Assembly: GCA_019155185.1 (NCBI GenBank)
Contig: CM032808.1
Span: forward strand, 14,734,879-14,798,878
From: Beaufortia kweichowensis
Taxonomy: Eukaryota > Chordata > Actinopteri > Cypriniformes > Gastromyzontidae
DNA length: 64,000 bases
Reading direction: 5' to 3'
The position numbers were made by a program, and so were the translations under genes. Below, piece after piece: positions 21,301 to 61,422 of the stretch (position 1 is its first letter; each line of letters starts with the position of its first letter). The notes below the pieces were generated by a model that ran no database searches, was not told the origin of the DNA, and saw only the letters and a list, made by a program, of their open reading frames with translations.

Positions 21301-22127
21301 TTACAAGATGTTTCATCATGTGTGTGGCATTCTCGTGTGGTGCCAGATGTTCCTGTGACCTTGGTAAAGTCTGCTTTTGTTTGCACTCCAACACTTCTCC
21401 TCAAGATTCATTCACCTTAAAAGCCGGTGCTGAACTCAGCATAAGAATTCAAGGACGATCAAAATGTGTGTGTGTTAAAATGCAGATCTTGTATTGCAGT
21501 CCAGTATTTATTCTGGCTAAATAACCATAAATCCATTGGAAATGTATGCAGATTATTTCGGGTGGAGGGTGGAAATCGTGTGTAGTGAACGTGATATATT
21601 AAAGTGATTACAGAATGTGAATGTGTTATGTAAATTTCTTACAAGACTTGGATAGTAAAGATTGATTGTATTATTACATGTATGTGAAAGCACTGCTGGG
21701 GTTTAAGTGTATTTTAATATTTAAAAAAATAGATTTGTAGATACTGCAGAAAGACAGACAGATGTTATTGTAGATCTGGATAGGTACATAGATGGATAGT
21801 CAGATAGACAGAAAGATACATACAGTACTGTAGTTTTAGATAGACAGACAGACAGATATATAGAGACTGTAGACAGATAATCAGACAGATATACACTGTA
21901 GCTCTTGATAGATAGATAGACAGTTAGACAGACAGACAGACAGATACTGTAGGTCTCGATAGATAGACTATATTGTACTATATTGTAGATCTAGATAGAC
22001 TGACAGATATAATAATACTATAGATAGATAAACAGACAGACAGATAGACAGACAGATACCGTATGTAAAGTACAGATATACTGACAGACAGACACTGTAA
22101 AAAGACAGACAGACAAATAGATAAACC
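15373..22127. other. Intergenic, mostly AT-rich; probable MITE and SINE fragments
   Basis: A likely inverted-repeat element lies at about 16330-16592; both ends carry TTACAAAAA and AGTATACTT motifs facing inwards, imperfectly matched. A 12-bp perfect hairpin lies at 17990-18021. A SINE-like tail lies at about 20083-20205, with TTGAGCAAAACACTTAGCC and CTTTGGATAAAAGTGTTACG. No coding exon is supported. Confidence 0.45.
21738..22120. repeat. Interrupted GATA/GACA simple-repeat region
   Basis: TAGA, CAGA, GACA and GATA units recur over nearly 400 bp with many interruptions (AGACAGACAGACAGATA near 21930 and 22030). Frames rich in Ser, Val and Cys on the opposite strand are artefacts of this repeat. 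Confidence 0.85.
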
Positions 22128-22365
22128 TACACTGTAAAAAAATCTTTGCTGCCTTACATTTTTTGATCCAATCAACTTGTCAACTTGTCTTTACAAGTCA
22201 TTTCAACAGTTTTTACAGTTTTGTTTAACTTAATCAAAAGTTACAAATTTAACTGATTTTTAAGTTACTACCTTTCCAATAGCCAAAATTTAAACAGTAA
22301 GTTAAAATGAATTGTAAAGCCAAGCTGATTGGACTTAATGCTACAAAGAATTTTTTACAGTGTAG
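22128..22365. mobile_element. Non-autonomous inverted-repeat transposon (MITE), 238 bp
   Basis: The ends are a perfect 15-bp inverted repeat, CTACACTGTAAAAAA at 22128-22142 and its complement at 22351-22365. The interior is AT-rich and non-coding. It sits inside or at the edge of the GATA/GACA repeats. A third CACTGTAAAAA lies at 22092-22102. The family is unverified. Confidence 0.75.
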
Positions 22366-25300
22366 ATAAAGAGACTCTTATATTCTTAAAACATGAACAT
22401 TGTGCTGAAATTGTGCTCTGTAACTACTAAAGATGCCTGTCAAAGACAGAAAACAGAATACTTGATCCACTAGATGGCGCTACACAATCATACATCCGAG
22501 ATTGTCTTGTTGCTGAAGGGGATGAAAGCTGAAGATACACTGATGACACACAGAGCAGTTAAAGACATTAGTGCTTCTGTCATGGACACACACATACAAA
22601 ACAAATACACTCCTACATAATCTAAATGTAATATCTTTTATCAGAAATAATTATTCTAGCACTTTCTCTGTGTGTTCATCAGGCATGAATCAAAATCACA
22701 GGTTTGACTTTCATGACATCTAATCCATCAGTTAAGATGCTGAAGGTTTTTGACCTGTTGAAGACTGCGTAAACACTTTTACTTGATACCCTGCTGTTTA
22801 ATTTATGAAGCCGTATCCTTCCAGAACGTTCTGTCATTCATTTAAAACCCTCAGACGTGTGTCGAAATAAAAACAAGCTTCATCATCTCACAGCTATTTA
22901 CCTTCTGCTGTTTGTGAAGCTTCAGCGTGCGTGTAAAACACTAATGCAAGGCTTCGGTTTGGCAACTGAGACTGCAATTATCCAAATCAGCCCTTACCAC
23001 CGTCTTCTCCTTCCTAAACCTCCCAAATTACACATCCACGATACGAGGAGAACGTGCCATCATCAGCGGTAAGCCGGGAATGACATGACGGACATCTGCA
23101 GCTCTCGTAATCATGGGAGAGATGTGATGGATGTGTATTACCGCTGCTCAAAGAGACAGGCGAACCTGCATTGAAAAATGCCAATTATAGTTTTCCCCCA
23201 AGATATTTATCCAGATGGGGGAAAATATATGACAATTTGTGCATGCATTAAGAGTTTTCTGCTGAATTTAGACTAAAATAACCATTATAATGAAGTGGGG
23301 CGTACGGCAAAGTCATTTTGTACGGTCAGGTGATGCTGAATGAGGTCAGATGAAAGATGTCGATTAAAATGCTGGTTGATGCTTACGTGGTGCTGTCACT
23401 GTGTATGACTAAAACTGGCAGTGCCAAAGTTGAAGAGATGGTATGATCTTCTTCTTGAAGAAGATCTTCTTTTACTACAGTAAAAGACAGATTTCTCACA
23501 ATATATTTTTAGACATAATAGTTTTCCTCCATAGAGAGTAGGTCAGGGTGTACAATCTAGTAGCTAAGTCAAGGTCCACGAGACCTCACAAATCGACCAA
23601 AGTGCCAAATATAAAATCTTTTATGAGCTCGGACAGATAAAGTTACAAAGCTTTCTCACTTTTGGCAAGCGGTTCAACCGTGCGTTTTATGGAGACGCTG
23701 AGTGCTTTATCTGAATGCGTTGCTCTGTAAGGACCCGCTTCCGCTGAGTAATTGCCAAGTTCTCTGTAAATTAGATTTAGGGACTTTTATGGAGTAAATT
23801 GCATTTAAAAGTGGCATTCAATAATGACCGCCATACAATATTATTATGTTGTTTCTCTCCCATGACATTATGTCTTTAAAGAAGTTCTATTGCATTTAGT
23901 TTACACGGTTTAAAATGCAACTCCGACACCCACAACAAAACCACTGCTTAGTGCCAAGATGAAAAAACTCCAGAACAGTCAGACATAAATATATAACCGC
24001 TAGACCTTTTGGGGAGTCTGAAAATCCATCAAGCTGTTATCCCAAATTGGTTCAGAATCCCATAACGCCGTCAACACAACCCGTAGTGCCCTGTATAGCT
24101 TGTTAGGCTGCTCTCGTCATATCGAAACACCTCAAGAGCCCCTACCTGACTATTACCCTCTCGCTCTCAGGAGAGCTGCGCCGCTTTTTAAGATGGATTT
24201 TAAAAAGCAATGAATACATCCTGTGGGACATTTGGTCCGTATGACTTAAATGATAAATTGGACATCTGGGTGTTGTTGCGCTCATCACGTCCCCTCAAGC
24301 TCACGCTGGTGTACCTGTTTACTGCCGGTGGCACGACCTTGTAAAACGTCACAATCATTTCTTTAATCTCTCCCTTACTGTATGTCTTTTATTTCTATTT
24401 TCGTCTCTGTATGTGACTGTATCTTTCTTAAGTAGAGCACAAAAGAAGATTTTTTTTAGAAATGTCTCAGTGTTGTTTGGTTACTAACATTCTTCAAAAT
24501 ATTTTTTTGTGTTCTGCCGAGGACGAAAGTCATGAAGGTTTGGGATAACATGAAGGTGAATAAATGGTAAAAGTTTTCTTTTGTTTTTCAATTTCACTGC
24601 ACATATTGAGCATATACATGAAAATGCACTATCCAAACTATAATTTATTTTCATTTTAGATAATTACATTTTTAATTATAAAAAATATTTTTATAAATAT
24701 GAATAATATTACAATGAAAATTAAATATATATATATAAACATAATTAAAACATATTAAATATATATATATATAAACATAATTAAAAACTTTTTTGTTTAT
24801 GTTTATTATTATGAATATATTCTTAAGTCTTATACCTTTCCATCAATTTATAGTTTGTCATGATTTGATTAGAATTCAAATATGAAATATTAAAGTAAAT
24901 AAGTGTTCCTCCTGTGGAACGGTGACAGAGACAACCCATGCAACACTGTACAATGTTGCATAACAATTTTTTTTCCATTTTCAAGTACTAAACATAATAT
25001 AAATAGAATTGCAATGAAATGGTTTTTAATAAAGGAACAACTCTGGATAAATCCACAGAAAGCTCTGTGTTACTGCATCCTGGCATCATTGGAATCATTT
25101 TCTGGCACGGTGAGGTGTGTGGAGGCTGAATATTTTTGCTCTTGAGAAGCGCCCTTTCAAAAGCATTATTATTGATTTTTTTACATAACCTAAAGAATTC
25201 GATTGCTCAAAATGTTGCTCTTTTTGGAGCTCGGGAGACACAGTGGAGTTCTCAGTTTTTTCTCAGATGTAGAAAAACCCCTAAGAATAGTTTTTTTCTT

Positions 25301-26500
25301 TTTGTACCTTTTTATAGTTTAAAGAATGTGCAAAAAAAGGTTCTTTGGATGTTGAAGGTTCTTTTGCAACCTTTCTTTTTCTTCTGTGGCATCATGTAGC
25401 ACCTTTATTTTTAAGATTGTAGAAACAAGTGAGACATACAAAAGAGGATAAAACTTTAGGATGTAAAGTTAATTTTTGGCTGTAAAAATTGGATGAGAAA
25501 TCGTGATATGCCTTTAAATTGCAGGTTTTGACATCACAGCCTGAGACATTGTTGCGATGTCTTTTGAGACATGAATATATTTGTTTCTCTGGATGAGACA
25601 TGAAAGAGTTTTATGATTATTCTTCTCTGTAGCATGAGACACATTTATCAGTGAGTAAAGCTCATTTTTAAACACATATTATTTAAAAGTTGCCTGAATG
25701 TGTTTGTTGCCTACAAGCAAAATTGGGCAGCTACTATAGAGAATGTTGCAGTTCATCATTTTTTTTATTTGACTGATGTAAAACCAGAATTCAAACCTTT
25801 TTAATTGAACATGTAAAAGATGATTATTACTAAAAAGTTAAGAAGAATTAACATTATTCTTACATCAGAAAAAAAACATTCAGTTTCAAACATTAAAAAA
25901 CAACTCAGGCTAAAAATCCCTCCAACCCGCACAATAATTTCTCAGTTTTTTCTTGTTTTTAGTAATGAATCCTGTTATGCAAGAACAGTGTTTTTAAACA
26001 TTACTTTCATAATGTGCAGCAGAAAGTTGATGGAAATTGGATCTCTAGCTATAGTGAAATGTTCATGTTCAGCAGAATAGATTTAATGCAGCACACAGAA
26101 AGTAAGAAGAACAAAAGCGGTGTGTTTTATATCAGAGCCTGAAGTCTTCGAGAAGAGAACAGTCATATATGTGAAATGCTGATGACACTGTTTTTAAACT
26201 CGTGCGATATCAAAGAGATACATGTCAATCGATCTCTCTTTCACGGCCACACACCTGCCGCTTATTTCCAAAAGAAAGCTGACACTACTGAATCACGTAA
26301 CTGAGCAGAGAAGGTGTTCACTTCACAGGTTTGTGTCCTTGCTGACTTAACAGGTTATAGCAGAGCTCCAAAACGGCCTCCGGTAATAGAAACCTACATC
26401 TAATCTAATCCTCCAATCAGATTACAGCCTGCTGTAATTGACATCGTATTGAACGTTTTTGACTGTCTTCCAACAGTTAACTCTCGAACTGCCAACACAA
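22366..26500. other. Intergenic with a foldback-type repeat and an AT tandem duplication
   Basis: At about 24425-24580, GCACAAAAGAAGATTTTTTT through GAAGGTTTGGGATAACATGA matches the internal part of a cyprinid foldback repeat that recurs at 29388 and 57170. At 24719-24788 an ATTAAATATATA-ATAAACATAATTAAAA unit is present twice in tandem. A 10-bp-arm palindrome lies at 23445-23466. No exon is supported. Confidence 0.5.
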
Positions 26501-28160
26501 CATAAATAGAAAGACTTGATGTTTTATTCCACATGATGTGCCTCTTGAGAACAAGCAATATACGAGCGAGCTAGCGCGATCTCTCCGAGCGCTCGATGTG
26601 ATTGATGTATGTGAGGATCTTTTATGCTACGTTACGGCGGCCACGCAGCGTCCCTTCGGACCCGAGGCGTTTTCCCACAGTTCATTGCAGAGCACGGGTC
26701 ATTGGTCTCTCCAAATAGCTCCCCGTGTGAGGCCGGTTCTCCTCTCACAATAAACCTCACGATTAAAGCGATTTCAGCACAATAAGAATTCAGGCCTCAT
26801 AGCAGCGAATATCCGGAGAAATCGTGACTTTGACTGGCATCTGCGTGCCGTAGTTACCTAATGGCAGCGTTTTTCTCTTCTGATTGAAGAATTAATGATT
26901 CCTCCACATGTGTTTTAAGAGCTTTTAATGTGACACTGTCTGCTGCTCAATATCATTAAGGCTCATTTGAAATGTTATCGAAGACAAATGATCTCAATTA
27001 GATCGAAAATTTACGACGGAAGAACTTTCCCTGTTGTCATTATTGTAAAATGGTCTGGAGTCTTATTCGGGCGGTAGACTGTTTGATGATTAGGGGTTCA
27101 TGAGAAAAAGACACGGTCTGCGTGAGCAGAGAGTCACATTCCAACATCCATTATAAGCACATTACCTTAGAGCACAGCGGAGAATAACTGCCCTTCGTTG
27201 AAAGATAAGGGCACGAGAAGGAGAGGATGTTGCTTGGTCATTTTGGATTTTAACGACACATTTCTGGCACCAGACTGGCCAATGGCTTGGGAGCGCACTT
27301 AGATCATCGGGCGGGGGTAATCTTCACTGACAGCCTGTCTGGTCTACGTTCACCTTGACCTCAGGTTTAATTTACAGATATGGTTGAATCAGGTCACCGG
27401 CTGCCCTTTACCAGCACAAAATACAGTTGGAGCGCACGAGCAGATGCACCAACGAACCCTCCAGGTGTGACGGCTCTTCTGTGACTCGTTGTTGTGCGGG
27501 GTCAGGCGTGCCGTGCTTTTTAATTTAGATGTACGGTCGCTGTTTAATTATATTTATAATAACGTTGTACGTTTTACAGCATTCAAATGTTTTGCGGGCG
27601 GATTAAAGCTGCGTCTATGTTCGAATTGGAACATTAAATTGCAATGATATCAGGCCATTTGATTAAATGGCCTCCATTAGTATGATTGTTTTTTTAAGCC
27701 GTCTTGCCTTTTTACCGTTTAAGAACCAGACTGAGATGTCCAGTGGGGTTAATAGTTAGATGGTGTTTAATGATTACATTAATGAGGTAGAGATCTATGC
27801 GAGGATACTGGAGACTGGGGCAAGTTGTCACAGCTTACTCAGGGAAGGTGTATTATTAAAAATTCTTTTCTGTATAGGCGCATAATATAAAATATTGACA
27901 GCAAAAGCAACAAGACACAGTTTGTTTAACAAACAAAGGTTGACGTTACCCCAGTAACACATGCTGAGATGCTACAGTATATGGGGTAAGTTGTCACAGC
28001 CTGATATAAATAAGCTTTTTATATAGTTTTAGTGACTTGTTTTTATAAGAGAACAAACTTAATATCTCTATCTTATCTATCATGAGAGGAAGGATCTTAA
28101 GACCTACCAAACTATTTTGAACATAATGGACATAATTGGAAGATGGAAATACACATTTTA
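26501..28160. other. Non-repetitive intergenic segment, candidate conserved non-coding DNA
   Basis: From about 26540 to 27690 the sequence is more complex and more GC-balanced than its surroundings. It has many homeodomain-like TAAT cores (ATTAATGATT, CTTTTAATGT) and a perfect palindrome at 27652-27673. No protein is recognised. That it is regulatory DNA for cdh10 is inference. Confidence 0.35.
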
Positions 28161-28480
28161 TTTAGAGATGGATAGATGGATGAATGGAGATATATACAGT
28201 ATGTATGATATATATATATATGAGATATACATGTATATGTATATGTAAAATGTATGTATATATACATATACAGCCATATATATAGATATAGGAATAAATG
28301 GATATAAATATACATATAGATATATAAATATATCAATATATAGATATAGATATAGATATATAAATATATTTAGATAGATATCGATATATGGATATAAATA
28401 TATGAATATATGCATAGATAGATATAGATATACATATAGATATATATGGAGATATGTGGGTATATAGAGATATATATCCT
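28161..28480. repeat. GATATA-rich low-complexity region
   Basis: Imperfect repeats of ATATAGATATA and related units occupy about 320 bp. The Tyr/Ile-rich reading frames here are artefacts. Confidence 0.9.
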
Positions 28481-31384
28481 GGACGATAAAGGATTGATCT
28501 TGTAATCCAAAAAGGTAAAGAAAATAAATATAATAGTATATAATTAGAGCAGAATAAACCCCTACTAGAAATGCTAATAATTTGACACTAAATTGCATTA
28601 TGTATTACACACATCTACTGTCTTTTTCCTGGTTTATCTACAAATGTGGGAAAATATATTAGTCATGCCTGTCTCTGTGAGAGATGTTACTCTATACGAT
28701 GGATAAGTGGCTCTTTCTGTGGAACGGATATATTTCAGCATTTCCCTGCTCAATGTTCAGTCATGACTGCAGGGGAGATTATGGTTTTTTTTAAGAGACT
28801 GCAGAAACATAAGAACCCTTCAGAACTAAAACGGTAGAGCCGCTCGCTATTTTAGCTGAGAAAATATCTTCACAAATGGCCAGTCTGGAATTATTGATCA
28901 AATAAAAAGTGGATCTTGTTTAGTGATATCACGCTTTTGATGCATTACTGTAAGTGAAGTGTGGCTAGATTTACATCTCCTGCTCAGATTGAGTGTTGGA
29001 GGTAAATGATTATCGCTCCTCTGAAATCTTTATGCGGCATGTGAGACAGTAGTAAAAATGTGCTGCTTTGCACAGCATAAAGCTTACAGCACCTGCGAGC
29101 GTGCACATCATGTCATTTATGATTACAACAGTGAGCAGGAGTAAAAATATGGTTTTTATATTTACTGTACAGTAACTTCTTTTATCTATTATGGAGTAAA
29201 AACCAAAAGAAAAGCATCAAGGTTGTTGGTCATTTAGCAGACACATCCGCAGTGAGTTCAAAGAAAATTTAATTTGTGGTCTCTGTCTCCATGGAGGTCT
29301 GTGTGGTCAAATGTCTTGCTCGATGTTAGTAACCTCCCTGTTTCTGAGTCATCCTTACTTTAAACAACATTTGTTTGGCAGTGTTAGTCTTAAAGGGACA
29401 GCTCATCCTAAAATAAAAATGTTGTCATCATTTATTCACTCTCATTTTTGTGCAACACAAAAGATGATATTTTGAGAAATATCAGTATCAATAAGTCAAT
29501 GGGGAACAATGTTGTGTGGTTACCAGCGTTCTTCAAAATATCTTCTTTTGTGTTTTGTAGAAGAAAGCAAGGTTGTAATTTTTTACGTAAACTATCACTG
29601 TAACCGTCACTATAACACATTCTCATGTGAACAGGTTACTAAATACTTCATTTTAATCCCCTCATACAATAAACATCATTATTCAGAGCTGATTCAAGAT
29701 CAGCTTTTGTAATCGAGAGCGCTTTATGCTTTCAATCTAATGACAGAAATCCACGTTGTTCTCTATACACTTAAATAATATCTTTGACCTTCCTTTATGT
29801 CTAAAGAGCTTCTGACTTATAATAATGCATTTCCAATGCACCTTTTCTGCCTTTTAAGCAATTTTTGTATCTTAAGTAATGTAGGAGGAATGGTTCGACC
29901 AATAGGAGATTGGGAAGGTGAACTCTATGAACAATGTTTTAACAAAGAAAAGATAAAAGCATGTGGCTGTGTAACACTATTATGTGCAAGCACAAGCAGA
30001 ATGTCTTTATTTGTGCCGCTGCTTCTCTCAGCAGTTTTATCCTCTCCGTGCTTTTACAATTAGATTTTCACACGTGACTGTGGGCAGCATGTCTTTAAAT
30101 TCGTTTTAGAGTTTCTTTTGTATTGGTTTGATTGTTTCATATAGCTGTTGTGACCTGCACATGTACTATAAACCTGGGAACTATAGAGTAAGGAAAGTAG
30201 AAACTTTGAAGCATATTTCAGAATAAAAGAAATGCCTTCCTGACAGCACATAAATACAGCGTTTTCACAGTTCAGCACAGATTTGTGTATACGCTGGGAA
30301 CTGTCGGATTAGCAATGCAAGTGAAGGTCACAAATTTTACCGTTCCTCGGAAGGAAAGCTGAATGTGGGAAACGATTCAGCATTACAAAAAGATTGTAAG
30401 TTACTTTGTCAAAAGAAAGATTTTCATTATTGAGCCATTCAAGGTCAGGATGCTGCGCTGGTTTTAATAGATGCTTATTTCTCTGTTAACCTTACCCATG
30501 TAATAGCGGTCTGGAGTTAATGAAATAAAATGCCAATTATATTCTACCTCGGCTCGGCCGTGACTGCAGTCAGAGGTCTTTACACACCAATGAGAACGGA
30601 CGTGCTGGAGATCTGCCCGTGGCAAGACTCGTATCACAAACCCAATCTTTAATTTCATCTCTTAAATCTATCTATTTCTCCATCCAAATGTTTTTAAAAA
30701 CACTTGATCTAGACGATGAAGAAGCATACTTGAACTACGTTTTTCATAATTAGTGTGTCTTAATCTGTCAAGTGTTGAATTAAATGCAATTAGCAATATT
30801 AACGTTCAAGTTTATAACATTAAACTGCTTTAAGGTGGGTAATGTTGAAGTAAAACATTAGTTAATGAGCTAAAATTGACAGTTTTAACACTTGGGTAAC
30901 ATGGCAGGAACCACGCAATCCATAACTTATGTCTATATCACAGTCTCATTGCTGTTTAGTTTATGTACTTTATTTATGTAGGTTGAAGTCAAATTGCGAA
31001 AAAATTGACATTAAATCCCATACAGTTAGATTGGAGTACTTAAATCATGATGTATTATAAGATTACTGTTAGCAGATGGATTTTTATATGTACTTGTGCA
31101 ATATCGGATTTTAGTTTTTTTTTAACTTAGGAAAGTTACGGATTGCAGTTTTAAGTATAAAAAGGTAAAAATGCATTCTTTCAAAATTAATAGCCATTTT
31201 GCCTAGTTACGCAATGGATTGTGCATTTTTAAACAATATTTATCTATTTAAATGATATATTGCCTAAATAAATGATATGTTGATAAAAGGGAAACGGGCA
31301 AAAATATGAAAACCAGACTCTTATTTTTAACGCAGTGATATGTAAAATTAAGACCATGCCATAAAGAGAAAAGATTTTACAAAC
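28481..31384. other. Intergenic between the repeat block and the cdh10 3' end
   Basis: No exon is supported. One copy of a foldback repeat lies at about 29388-29600. The rest is AT-rich unique-looking sequence. Confidence 0.4.
29388..29600. mobile_element. Cyprinid foldback-type dispersed repeat, copy
   Basis: It begins CTTAAAGGGACAGCTCATCC, contains CACAAAAGATGATATTTTGA, and continues to a GTGTTTTGTAGAAGAAAGCA segment. This is the same layout as at 57170-57415, where the two ends are roughly complementary. It is recognised from memory as a very abundant cyprinid repeat. Confidence 0.7.
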
Positions 31385-31390
31385 TTTATT
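31385..31390 (-). terminator. cdh10: Candidate cdh10 polyadenylation signal AATAAA
   Basis: Read on the minus strand, this is the first AATAAA after the stop codon at 32023, about 630 bp downstream. The intervening sequence is plausible 3' UTR. No transcript evidence is available, and longer 3' ends are possible. Confidence 0.55.
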
Positions 31391-32022
31391 ATCAAAATAA
31401 GTATAAAAATATAAATACTGTATAAAACAATGCGACAGCATTCAAACAACATGAACATAATGACCGATATTCTACAAATACACAATTCATTGTACAGTTC
31501 TAAGTCTATGAGCTGAAATGAATCCACAGTTTGACAGAACCCATATAAACCTTCCACAGGAAAACCGCCTCTTAAACAGAGATATCGAGTAGTTTACATA
31601 ATGATCATACTTGTAAAACATATTATACACATACTGCACCTATTTTAGACTTGGTCTGCGATAAAAGCTAAGCTTTTTTTAAATCATTTTCTTCTGTTTT
31701 TTTAGCCATAAACATCGATAGTGTAGAAAGCTACTATCAGTCACCTTGGTTATAAAACACATTGTCCACACCATTGATTACAACAAATCCCTACTCTTAA
31801 AAGGCATCTTTACTGATTCTTTTGAGGGGGAAAAGAAGGAGAGATCAGAGACCAGAAGGGGACAAAGTCAAAGAAGACATAGAGGAAAGGAGAAGAGGGC
31901 ATTTCTGTAAGAAAACTTCCCAGTAGTTCAAGTTTCGTTGGTTCCATATGCGTTACACAGCAGATTTCAGTATGTCATTTAGTGCTCTGAGATCTTTAAG
32001 TGCGCTGCGTTGCAATCCAGTA
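31391..32022 (-). other. cdh10: Putative cdh10 3' UTR
   Basis: This runs from the stop codon to the first AATAAA. It has no convincing reading frame and no recognised repeat. Near the stop codon it is purine-poor on the minus strand (CT-rich around 31800-31900); further on it becomes AT-rich. The limits are inferred from the stop codon and the poly(A) signal only. Confidence 0.5.
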
Positions 32023-61407
<29,385 letters not shown>

Positions 61408-61422
61408 TGTATCCGATCTCTC

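Noticed and set aside
28112..28598. Tyr/Ile-rich 146-codon minus-strand frame resembling a membrane protein
   Set aside because: It derives from the GATATA low-complexity tract; composition alone explains the hydrophobicity.
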